A program made the translations under genes and the position numbers. From assembly GCA_003520555.1 (NCBI GenBank), contig DOUO01000086.1:1-7868 (forward strand): DNA of 7,868 bases, read 5' to 3'. The notes beneath the pieces are model-generated. The model was given only the letters and a program-made list of their open reading frames with translations, was not told the DNA's origin and did not search any database. Positions 1 to 6,056 of this stretch are shown piece after piece (the first letter of the stretch is position 1; every line of letters begins with the position of its first letter). This DNA comes from Oscillospiraceae bacterium. GTDB lineage: Bacteria; Bacillota; Clostridia; Oscillospirales; Acutalibacteraceae.

Positions 1-15
1 GATTAATTATGTTAT

Positions 16-21
16 TATAAT
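16..21 (+). promoter_or_regulatory. Candidate -10 box upstream of the dipeptidase gene
   Basis: A perfect TATAAT hexamer lies 33 bases before the ATG at 55. Its -35 partner would fall left of the window edge, so the promoter cannot be confirmed. The surrounding sequence is AT-rich, and a chance match is possible. Confidence 0.4.
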
Positions 22-42
22 TTAAAGAAACCGTTGAATTTC

Positions 43-50
43 AGGAGGAG
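43..50 (+). promoter_or_regulatory. Ribosome binding site of the dipeptidase gene
   Basis: AGGAGGAG ends four bases before the ATG at 55. This strong Shine-Dalgarno match fixes the start at 55 and rules out the in-frame TTG at 34, which lies upstream of the site. Confidence 0.85.
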
Positions 51-54
51 TTTT

Positions 55-711
55 ATGAAAAGCTATCAATCGCTTGTAACTAAAAACCCGTCGGAATTTG
101 TGCTGCTTGCGGATTACGTACCGGGCATTATTCAGGAAATACGCTATTACTCCACCTATAATTTTATCGGCGAGCGCATTGACGGATACGAAGAACCCTG
201 CGCGCTTCTGACAAAGGAAGCGGCGCGCGCGCTGAAAGCGGTCAGCAATGAAATGATGGTGCAAGGCTACAGGCTTAAGGTGTTTGACGCGTACCGCCCT
301 GTGTGCGCGGTAAAGCATTTTATGCTGTGGGGTATTGAGGACCAGGACATAAGAATGAAGCCGTATTTTTATCCGGATTTGCAAAAGCAGGAGCTTTTTG
401 AAAAGGGATATATCGCAAAACAGTCAAGCCACAGCCGCGGAAGCACTGTTGATTTAACGCTGTTTGACATGGCGGAAGGAAAAGAGCTTGACATGGGAAG
501 TCCGTTTGACCTGTTCAGCGAAGCTTCCCACCCCGACTACACGGGAATTACGCAGGAGCAATATAATAACCGTATGATTTTAAGAAAAAGCATGATACGC
601 AACGGTTTTTTGCCGATTGACTGCGAATGGTGGCATTTTACGCTTGATAACGAGCCCTTCCCTGACACGTATTTTGAATTTCCCGTGTCATCGGAGTACT
701 TAAGGAAATAA
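55..711 (+). CDS. VanX/DdpX-type D-alanyl-D-alanine dipeptidase (peptidase family M15D)
   Basis: This 218-residue protein should be a zinc dipeptidase that hydrolyses D-Ala-D-Ala or related D,D-dipeptides. The family signature is clear. SSHSRGSTVD at 124-133 supplies zinc ligands H126 and D133. EWWHF at 191-195 supplies the catalytic base E191 and third zinc ligand H194. DAYRP at 78-82 carries the conserved substrate/transition-state arginine R81. The length is close to VanX (about 200 residues). No signal peptide or membrane segment is visible, so it should act in the cytoplasm. A Nudix gene follows 40 bases later on the same strand with no terminator between, so the two are probably co-transcribed. 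There is no adjacent VanA-type ligase or VanH, so this looks like a housekeeping or peptide-salvage dipeptidase rather than part of a glycopeptide-resistance cluster. The family assignment is firm; the physiological substrate is inferred. Confidence 0.9.
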   Translation: MKSYQSLVTKNPSEFVLLADYVPGIIQEIRYYSTYNFIGERIDGYEEPCALLTKEAARALKAVSNEMMVQGYRLKVFDAYRPVCAVKHFMLWGIEDQDIRMKPYFYPDLQKQELFEKGYIAKQSSHSRGSTVDLTLFDMAEGKELDMGSPFDLFSEASHPDYTGITQEQYNNRMILRKSMIRNGFLPIDCEWWHFTLDNEPFPDTYFEFPVSSEYLRK

Positions 712-751
712 CGGACTGTTTAAGAAATACGTGAATTATCGGGGGATTTTT

Positions 752-1216
752 ATGACCGGGTATATTGCCGAAATGAGAAAGCTTGTGGGACACAAAACCG
801 TAATGCAGTGCGGAGCAAGCATAATTTGCGTTGACAGCGACGGCAGAATTTTGCTTGGAAAACGCGCGGATAACAAAAAATGGAGTTATTCAGGCGGCTC
901 GCTTGAGCTTGACGAATGTGTTGAGGACTGTGCAAAGCGCGAGCTGTTTGAGGAAATGGGGCTGATTGCCGAAAAAATAGAGTTCTTTTATGTGAATTCG
1001 GGCCCCGAAGCGCACTATGTTTATCCGAACGGCGACGAAGTGTCAAATTTTGAAATCATCTACATTTGCAAAAGCTGGCGCGGCGAACCTAAGCTGCGTG
1101 ACGGCGAAATGGAGGAGCTGAGGTTCTTTTCATGCGATGAAATTGATTTGAATGAAATATCTCCGCCCATACTTCCGGTTATTAAAGCCTTTATCAACAA
1201 ATCAAGGCAAGTATAA
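752..1216 (+). CDS. Nudix hydrolase, substrate unknown
   Basis: This 154-residue protein is a small single-domain Nudix hydrolase. The family cleaves nucleoside diphosphates linked to another moiety, using Mg or Mn. The Nudix box spans about residues 49-71, beginning GSLELDE and ending RELFEEMGL; it fits the G-x5-E-x7-REU-x-EE-x-GU pattern at every conserved position. The residues before it read WSYSGGS, where most relatives have a proline before the two glycines (PGG). A downstream YPNGDEV stretch (about 87-93) is common in uncharacterised clostridial Nudix proteins of this size. The start is the ATG at 752, preceded by GGGGG at 741-745 with a six-base gap; an upstream in-frame GTG at 731 precedes that site and is rejected. 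The gene is the second of a probable two-gene unit with the dipeptidase and ends at a strong terminator. The substrate cannot be deduced from sequence. Confidence 0.88.
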   Translation: MTGYIAEMRKLVGHKTVMQCGASIICVDSDGRILLGKRADNKKWSYSGGSLELDECVEDCAKRELFEEMGLIAEKIEFFYVNSGPEAHYVYPNGDEVSNFEIIYICKSWRGEPKLRDGEMEELRFFSCDEIDLNEISPPILPVIKAFINKSRQV

Positions 1217-1219
1217 AAA

Positions 1220-1254
1220 CAGCGCGCGGCTTTTTGCTTTTAAGCCGCGCGCTG
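1220..1254. terminator. Two-way intrinsic terminator between convergent genes
   Basis: A perfect 13-bp stem pairs 1220-1232 with 1242-1254 around a nine-base loop. The arms are very GC-rich (GCGCGCGGC and its complement). On the plus strand the stem is followed by TATTTT. On the minus strand the run of five A at 1215-1219 gives a U-tract. It therefore should stop the Nudix transcript from the left and the HAD transcript from the right, and it fills most of the 47-base gap between their stop codons. Confidence 0.9.
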
Positions 1255-1263
1255 TATTTTCGG

Positions 1264-1989
1264 TTAATATTTTGACTGAAGAAAGCTCATCTCAAGCCAT
1301 GAGTAAAAATCCTTAAAGCTTCCGTTTTTGTAAAAATCAATATTTTTGCCGTGACGGTTAATCATGCAGTCGCGTATAAGGTAAACGTTAAAGCCCAGCC
1401 GCGAGGCGCACATGTCCTCGTCAACGTCGTTACCCACCATAAGGCTTTCCTCGGGCGTGATTCCGCACACCGAGCATATGTCATAAAAATAATTGAGGTT
1501 AGGCTTGCAGCTCGAGCTGTTGTCATAGGTGGTGATGTACTCAAAATCGTTTACATTAAGACCTGCCCATTCAATACGGCGGTAGGTTGCCGCCTTTGGA
1601 AAAATGGGGTTTGTGGCGACAATAAGCTTGCCTCCGTTTTGTTTAATCAGCTCAACGCTTTTGCGCGCGTAAGGGTTTACGCCCGTGGCGGACCTGGCAA
1701 CAACAAATTCGTTTCTGTAGTAATCGTCAAACGCGTCGGAATAAACGCGCATATCCTTGCCGCATATGTCGTTCATGGTGCGCCAAAAGACCTCGATATT
1801 AAGGCAGTCGCCGTCGTTTTTTGCCATTGCGCCGGCTCCGCGCCAAATGCCGTTGGCGAAAAGCTTGGGGTTTATTCCTATTTCGGGCGCGAAACGTTTA
1901 CAAATTGAAGCCACATAAAGCTCCACAAATTTTTTCATATTCATCGGCAGCAGCGTGCCGTCCAAATCAAAAAGAAAGTTTTTATACAT
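1264..1989 (-). CDS. HAD-superfamily hydrolase (phosphatase-like)
   Basis: This 241-residue protein has the haloacid dehalogenase core. Motif I is FDLDGT, with nucleophile D8 and acid/base D10. Motif II is VATN near residue 126. Motif III is CKPN with lysine K162. Motif IV is VGNDVDED at 185-192. The DxD form of motif I predicts a phosphatase, probably acting on a small phosphorylated metabolite. The roughly 75-110 residues between motifs I and II form the likely helical C1-type cap that selects substrate. The relatives I would expect are phosphoglycolate-phosphatase-like proteins, but no motif fixes the substrate. The start ATG has a good GGAGGT site (1996-2001 on the opposite strand) six bases upstream. 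The gene stands alone, convergent with the Nudix gene and divergent from the hydroxyacid dehydrogenase, with which it may share a promoter region. No signal peptide is visible, so it is probably cytoplasmic. Confidence 0.88.
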   Translation of the reverse strand: MYKNFLFDLDGTLLPMNMKKFVELYVASICKRFAPEIGINPKLFANGIWRGAGAMAKNDGDCLNIEVFWRTMNDICGKDMRVYSDAFDDYYRNEFVVARSATGVNPYARKSVELIKQNGGKLIVATNPIFPKAATYRRIEWAGLNVNDFEYITTYDNSSSCKPNLNYFYDICSVCGITPEESLMVGNDVDEDMCASRLGFNVYLIRDCMINRHGKNIDFYKNGSFKDFYSWLEMSFLQSKY

Positions 1990-2037
1990 GCCTATACCTC
2001 CATTTTAATTATATAACGAAATCTTGCTTATTTCAAG

Positions 2038-2066
2038 TTGAAATACATAAAATTATACTGTATAAT
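2038..2066 (+). promoter_or_regulatory. Sigma-A promoter of the D-2-hydroxyacid dehydrogenase gene
   Basis: TTGAAA at 2038-2043 and a perfect TATAAT at 2061-2066 are separated by exactly 17 bases, the optimum for a vegetative promoter. Transcription would start around 2071-2075, leaving a leader of only about ten bases before the ATG at 2082. A second, weaker -10-like TATACT lies at 2054-2059. Confidence 0.75.
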
Positions 2067-2080
2067 TAAAGCGGTGATAA
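2052..2080 (-). promoter_or_regulatory. Candidate divergent promoter for the HAD gene, sharing the palindromic -10 region
   Basis: The bases 2051-2067 form an inverted repeat with eight-base arms (AATTATAC and GTATAATT) around one central base. Read on the minus strand this gives a TATAAT at 2057-2052. A TTATCA at 2080-2075, 17 bases upstream, matches four of six positions of the -35 consensus. A start near 2045 would give the HAD gene a leader of about 55 bases carrying its GGAGGT site. The -35 is mediocre, so this is a plausible rather than firm call. The palindrome could instead be a repressor operator. Confidence 0.45.
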
Positions 2081-2081
2081 T

Positions 2082-3029
2082 ATGAAAATTGTACTGACAG
2101 ACGCGCAAACCGTCGCTGACGGACTTGTGGGCACCGAAATATTGGAAAAGCTGGGAACGGTAACAAGCTACGGACTGCTTAAATACGACGAAGTGGCCGG
2201 TAAAATCGCGGACGCGGACGCCGTTATTGTCAACAAAACGCCGATGGACAGCCATACCCTGCGCCTTGCCGGGAATTTAAAATACATCGGGCTGTTTGCC
2301 ACGGGCTACAACAACATTGACCTTGATTACTGCCGCGCGCGCGGCATAACCGTATGCAACGCCGGTTCATATTCCGAAAACGCGGTTGCTCAACACACCT
2401 TCGCGCTTATTTTGGAGCATTACAACCACGTTGCCCGCTACAACGATTTTGTCATGGCCGGCAAGTGGAAGCGCAGCCCCACGTTTTCGCCGTTTGTATA
2501 TACGTTAAACGAGCTTGCGGGCAAAACGCTCGGCATTGTGGGCTTGGGCGCAATAGGCACGGCTGTCGCAAAAATCGCGAACGCCTTTAACATGAGGGTA
2601 ATCGCGTACAACCGCAGCCCGAAACGCGTCGACGGCGTTGAGCAGGTAAGCTTTGATTATCTTTTAAAACATAGCGATATTGTTACCGCGCACTGTCCGC
2701 TGAACAGCGATTCCGAAAACATGTTCAACAGGAATACGTTTGCGAAAATGAAGCGCGGCGCTTTGTTTGTAAACACCGCGCGCGGCGGGATTATGAACGA
2801 GCGGGATTTGTATGACGCGCTTGAAAGCGGAAACATAGGCGGCGCGTGCATAGACACGCTGAGCGTTGAGCCGATGGAGGAGGACTGCGTGCTTATGCGC
2901 GCCGAAAACTGCATAATCACTCCGCACATCGCATGGGCGCCTGTTGAAACACGCCGAAGGCTGATGAACATTGTCGCGGATAATTTGCAAAGTTTTATGA
3001 ACGGCTCGCCCAAAAACGTAGTAAGCTGA
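2082..3029 (+). CDS. D-2-hydroxyacid dehydrogenase (glycerate/hydroxypyruvate reductase-like)
   Basis: This 315-residue protein reversibly reduces a 2-keto acid to a D-2-hydroxy acid using NAD(P)H. The nucleotide-binding loop GLGAIG is at 154-159. The catalytic Arg-Glu-His set is visible as R234 in NTARGG, E263 in LSVEP and H282 in TPHIAWAP. The HIAWAP context resembles proteins annotated as glycerate dehydrogenase (hydroxypyruvate reductase), but substrate prediction within this family is unreliable. The residues closing the second Rossmann strand read YNRS (176-179) rather than ending in an acidic residue, which hints at NADPH preference. The start ATG has only a modest GGTGAT site at 2073-2078. 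The gene appears monocistronic: it has its own promoter and ends before a terminator hairpin. Although VanH belongs to the same superfamily, no ligase is nearby, so a resistance role is unlikely. Confidence 0.88.
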   Translation: MKIVLTDAQTVADGLVGTEILEKLGTVTSYGLLKYDEVAGKIADADAVIVNKTPMDSHTLRLAGNLKYIGLFATGYNNIDLDYCRARGITVCNAGSYSENAVAQHTFALILEHYNHVARYNDFVMAGKWKRSPTFSPFVYTLNELAGKTLGIVGLGAIGTAVAKIANAFNMRVIAYNRSPKRVDGVEQVSFDYLLKHSDIVTAHCPLNSDSENMFNRNTFAKMKRGALFVNTARGGIMNERDLYDALESGNIGGACIDTLSVEPMEEDCVLMRAENCIITPHIAWAPVETRRRLMNIVADNLQSFMNGSPKNVVS

Positions 3030-3059
3030 CTTAAATTTACAGATAAATATAAAACAACG

Positions 3060-3126
3060 GCAGGGTTGTGTTTCGGACGAACGTTGAATTTCGGAAACGT
3101 CTCAAAACACAAGCCCTGCTTTTTTT
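3060..3126 (+). terminator. Long intrinsic terminator after the dehydrogenase gene
   Basis: Positions 3060-3073 pair with 3105-3119 (GCAGGG with CCCTGC, then TTGTGTTT with AAACACAA) with one bulged G at 3113. Seven T residues follow at 3120-3126. The roughly 30-base apical region can form a smaller hairpin (ACGTT at 3081-3085 with AACGT at 3096-3100). On the minus strand the stem sits about 50 bases past the htpG stop and is followed by CGTTGTTTTA, so it may also weakly terminate htpG. Confidence 0.85.
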
Positions 3127-3170
3127 GCGTTATAAAATATTAAACTTTTATACCGGTACTCAGTTAAACG

Positions 3171-5054
3171 TTAAATCAGCGAGCAAACCAGGTCGGTGTA
3201 TTCCGACGGGTTTTCAAGAGGAAGTCCCGCGATTAACAAAGCCTGACTGTACAGAACCTCGGCGTACTTCTTCGCCTTGTCAATATCGGTTTCAATAAGG
3301 CTCTGCATGGTTTTTACCGCGCTGTGGCTCATGTTAAGCTCAAGCACGCGCTGAGCCTTCATGCCGCTGTCGGGCTGAACCGAATTGAAATATTTTTCCA
3401 TTTCAAACGATATGCCGCCCTTTGCGGTAAGGCAAACGGGATGTGAAACAAGCTTTTTGGAAGCGGTAACCTCCGAAACCCTGTCGCCCAAGGTTTCCTT
3501 AACAAAGGTGAGCAGAGCGTCGTTCGTCTTTTTATCCTCGTCGCTTTCCGGCTCGCTTTCGATTCCGAGGTCGTCGTTTGTCGCGGAACAGAACTTCTTT
3601 TCCTTGTATTCGCCCAGGGTTTGCAGGGTGAATTCGTCAACATCCTCGGTGCAGTAAAGAATTTCAAAGCCCTTTGAGTGAAGAAGCTCGGTCTGGGGCA
3701 AGGCGTCAATAGCCGCGGAGCTTTCGCCCGTCGCAAAGTAAATGAACTTCTGGTCGTCCTTCATGCGGTCAACATATTCGCCGAGAGTTACGGGCTTTTT
3801 CTCGGTGGAAGAGTAAAACAAAAGCAAATCCTGCAGAGCTTCCTTGTGCATACCGTAGTCTGAAACAACGCCGTATTTAAGCTGTCTGCCGAACGCCTTG
3901 AAGAATTTTTCGTAGTCGTCGCGGTTGGTGTTAAGCATTGCGGAAAGCTCGTTTTTAACCTTCTTTTCAAGGTTTTGGGCAATTGTAAGCAGGTGGCGGT
4001 CGTGCTGCAGCATTTCACGCGAGATATTGAGCGACAAATCCGCAGTGTCAACAATGCCCTTTACAAAACGGAAGTGTTCGGGCACAAGCTCCTCGCAGTT
4101 TTCGGTGATAAGTACGCCGCTTGAATAAAGCTGCAAGCCTTTTTTATATTCCTTGGTATAGTAATCATACGGAGTTGCCGAGGGAATAAACAGCAGAGCC
4201 TTGTAGGTTACAACGCCCTCAACCGAGGTAACGATTGTGCGCAAGGGCTTGTCCATCGCGAAAAACTTTTCGTTGTAAAAACGGTCGTATTCCTCTTGGG
4301 TAACGTCTTTTTTGGGACGCTGCCAAATCGGAACCATGCTGTTGAGGGTTTCCTCCTCCGTGTATTGCTCATATTCGGGCTTTTCGCTGTCCTTGGTTTC
4401 TTCCTTGACGCGGCTTTTTGTCATATCCATTACGATGGGATAACGGATGTAGTCGGAATACTTTTTGATAAGTCCCTGAATTCTGTACTGCTCCAAAAAC
4501 TCGTCGTAGTTTTCCTCGTCGGTGTTGTCCTTCATTTCAAGGATGATTTCGGTGCCGATTCCGTCCTTTTGGATTTCGTCAATTGTAAAGCCGTCCGCGC
4601 CGCTTGACTGCCAACAGAAGGCGGTGTCGCTGCCGTATTTTTTGGTGTTGACGGTGATATTTTTTGCAACCATAAACGCCGAGTAAAAGCCAACGCCGAA
4701 CTGACCGATGATGTCGATATCCTCGGGCTTTTGCTCCATTTCCTGCTTAAACTTATATGAACCTGAGGAGGCGATTGTGCCGAGATTGTTCTCTAAATCG
4801 TCCTTGTCCATACCTATGCCGTTGTCGGTGATTGTGAGGGTGCGCGCGTCCTTGTCGGCATGGATTGTAATTTTAAAGTCGGAACGCGTCATGCCGAGCT
4901 TGTCGTCGGTGAGGGCGATAAAGCTGAGCTTGTCAATTGCGTCGCTGGCGTTTGAAATTATTTCGCGCAGGAAAATTTCCTTGTGGGTGTAGATTGAATT
5001 AATCATCAAATCAAGCAAACGCTTTGATTCTGATTTAAACTGATGTTTTGCCAT
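3171..5054 (-). CDS. htpG: Molecular chaperone HtpG (bacterial Hsp90)
   Basis: This 627-residue protein is a full-length HtpG (E. coli HtpG is 624 residues), an ATP-dependent cytosolic homodimeric chaperone. The N-terminal GHKL ATPase domain shows LREIISNASDA (29-39), with the catalytic glutamate E31 and the metal-coordinating N35. It also shows DNGIGM (77-82), the lid region GTIASSGS (92-99) and GQFGVGFYSAF (117-127). The middle domain carries LNISREML with the ATP-contacting arginine R346, plus LLFIPS and YSSGVLI. The remaining C-terminal part should dimerise. Start choice: ATG at 5054 with AGGAAG (5062-5067) a few bases upstream. An in-frame extension to a TTG at 5114 is rejected because that codon is part of the -35 box. 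It is the last gene of the Nudix-ribF-htpG unit and also has its own promoter. No CIRCE or CtsR-type heat-shock operator is visible. Confidence 0.97.
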   Translation of the reverse strand: MAKHQFKSESKRLLDLMINSIYTHKEIFLREIISNASDAIDKLSFIALTDDKLGMTRSDFKITIHADKDARTLTITDNGIGMDKDDLENNLGTIASSGSYKFKQEMEQKPEDIDIIGQFGVGFYSAFMVAKNITVNTKKYGSDTAFCWQSSGADGFTIDEIQKDGIGTEIILEMKDNTDEENYDEFLEQYRIQGLIKKYSDYIRYPIVMDMTKSRVKEETKDSEKPEYEQYTEEETLNSMVPIWQRPKKDVTQEEYDRFYNEKFFAMDKPLRTIVTSVEGVVTYKALLFIPSATPYDYYTKEYKKGLQLYSSGVLITENCEELVPEHFRFVKGIVDTADLSLNISREMLQHDRHLLTIAQNLEKKVKNELSAMLNTNRDDYEKFFKAFGRQLKYGVVSDYGMHKEALQDLLLFYSSTEKKPVTLGEYVDRMKDDQKFIYFATGESSAAIDALPQTELLHSKGFEILYCTEDVDEFTLQTLGEYKEKKFCSATNDDLGIESEPESDEDKKTNDALLTFVKETLGDRVSEVTASKKLVSHPVCLTAKGGISFEMEKYFNSVQPDSGMKAQRVLELNMSHSAVKTMQSLIETDIDKAKKYAEVLYSQALLIAGLPLENPSEYTDLVCSLI

Positions 5055-5086
5055 ATTATTACTTCCTTTTTTTATTACTATTTTAT

Positions 5087-5114
5087 ATTCTAATCCGTAT
5101 GAACGCAATGTCAA
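5087..5114 (-). promoter_or_regulatory. Internal promoter of htpG
   Basis: On the minus strand a perfect TTGACA (5114-5109) is followed after 16 bases by TAGAAT (5092-5087), a five-of-six match to the -10 consensus. The site fits the 63-base gap between the ribF stop and the htpG ATG. A start near 5080 would give a leader of about 25 bases containing the AGGAAG ribosome site. No terminator lies in the gap, so read-through from ribF is also expected. Confidence 0.7.
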
Positions 5115-5117
5115 CGG

Positions 5118-6041
5118 TTATTTTTTTAATTCTGCATAAATTTCAAGAGCCGTAACGCTGTTTTTAATTATTTCGGCTTTCAGCTGTTCAAGATTTTCAA
5201 ACTTCTTTTCCGGACGGATGAAGTCAAGCAGGCGGATATCCGCTTTTTCGCCGTAAATTTCCCTGCCGGTGTATTCGGGCATCCAGGTTTCGCACAGCGG
5301 ATAAGTACCGCCCACGGTGGGCTTTATTCCCACATTTGTAACTCCGCAGTACTCGGTTTTATCCGCGAGGGTGATTTTTGAACAGTACACGCCGAATTTC
5401 GGAACGACAAGGTTTTTTATAAGCGGTTGGTTGATTGTGGGCGTGCCGAGCCTTCTGCCGAGGCGTTTGCCGTGCTCGACGGGAGCGCAAAATCCGAACT
5501 CACCGCACAGCAGGCGGTTTGCGCGGCGCACCTCGCCGTTTGAAATAAGCTGCTTAATAAGCGTGGACGAAACAACCGCGCCGTTGTCCTCTGCAGGCGG
5601 AAGCACCGTAAGCGCAATTCCGTATTTTTCGCAAAGCAGCCTAAGGGTTTCGGTGTTGCCCTCGGCGTTTTTGCCGAAACGGTAGTTAAAACCGCAAAAC
5701 AGCTTTTTGGCGTTTAGCCTTCCGATTAAAATATCCGACACAAACTGCTGAGCGCTCAGGTTCATAATGCTCTTGAAATCCGCAAAAACCGTATGCTCGA
5801 TTCCGATTGACTCAAGCGCCCTGACCTTGTCCTCCGCGGTCATTACGGCAGGAATTTCACGGTTTGAAATTACGCTTTTGGGACTTTGCGAAAAGGTAAG
5901 GCACACAGGCAAAAGCCCGTTGTGCTTTTGGTCGCAGGCAAGCTCAATAACGCTGCGGTGGCCTTTGTGAACGCCGTCAAAAAAGCCCAGCGCAACGGCG
6001 GTATTCTGTTTTTCACTGAATAATTCGTAAAAACACTGCAT
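5118..6041 (-). CDS. ribF: Bifunctional riboflavin kinase / FAD synthetase RibF
   Basis: This 307-residue protein should phosphorylate riboflavin to FMN and adenylylate FMN to FAD; the usual family length is about 305-315. The N-terminal FMN adenylyltransferase domain has GFFDGVHKGH (19-28), GFNYRFGKNAEGN (117-129) and SSTLIK (158-163). The C-terminal flavokinase domain has GRRLGTPTIN (195-204), a central NVGIKPTVGG, the catalytic-type glutamate in CETW (E251) and IRPEKKF (275-281). Several positions drift from the usual consensus: TFSQSP where TFxPHP is common, K163 where SSTxIR has arginine, and N in place of D in the FRFG segment. Both domains are complete and in frame. The start ATG lies 12 bases after the upstream Nudix stop. 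Its site TAGGTAG (6056-6050) includes that stop codon, suggesting coupled translation. No FMN riboswitch is visible. Confidence 0.93.
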   Translation of the reverse strand: MQCFYELFSEKQNTAVALGFFDGVHKGHRSVIELACDQKHNGLLPVCLTFSQSPKSVISNREIPAVMTAEDKVRALESIGIEHTVFADFKSIMNLSAQQFVSDILIGRLNAKKLFCGFNYRFGKNAEGNTETLRLLCEKYGIALTVLPPAEDNGAVVSSTLIKQLISNGEVRRANRLLCGEFGFCAPVEHGKRLGRRLGTPTINQPLIKNLVVPKFGVYCSKITLADKTEYCGVTNVGIKPTVGGTYPLCETWMPEYTGREIYGEKADIRLLDFIRPEKKFENLEQLKAEIIKNSVTALEIYAELKK

Positions 6042-6049
6042 ACGCTTTA

Positions 6050-6056
6050 CTACCTA
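6050..6056 (-). promoter_or_regulatory. ribF ribosome site overlapping the upstream stop codon
   Basis: On the minus strand TAGGTAG begins with the TAG stop of the ADP-ribose pyrophosphatase gene and ends eight bases before the ribF ATG. Ribosomes terminating on the first gene would be positioned over the ribF initiation site, so translation of the two is probably coupled. Confidence 0.6.

Noticed and set aside
1351..1908. Long open frame antisense to the HAD gene
   Set aside because: It has no ribosome site and no recognisable domain, and it is explained by the codon bias of the HAD gene, whose motifs are complete.
55..3029. A vancomycin-resistance cluster, because a VanX-like and a VanH-superfamily gene lie on the same strand
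   Set aside because: They are separated by a Nudix gene, a terminator and an opposite-strand HAD gene. No D-Ala-D-Lac ligase is present, and the dehydrogenase resembles glycerate/hydroxypyruvate reductases.
32..3092. Eleven-base repeat CGTTGAATTTC at 32-42 and 3082-3092
   Set aside because: It occurs in two unrelated contexts (a leader and a terminator loop), is short and AT-rich, and has no flanking similarity, so chance is the simplest explanation.
5055..5085. A GAAAAGG-type element like that controlling B. subtilis htpG
   Set aside because: The A-rich stretch ending in GGAAG is better explained as the ribosome site, and the exact heptamer is absent.
5055..5114. Twenty-residue N-terminal extension of HtpG
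   Set aside because: The upstream TTG is part of the TTGACA promoter box. MAKHQF at 5054 matches normal HtpG N-termini and has a ribosome site.
6042..6053. FMN riboswitch in front of ribF
   Set aside because: Only 12 bases separate the genes, and none of the conserved RFN segments is seen there or before the first gene of the unit.
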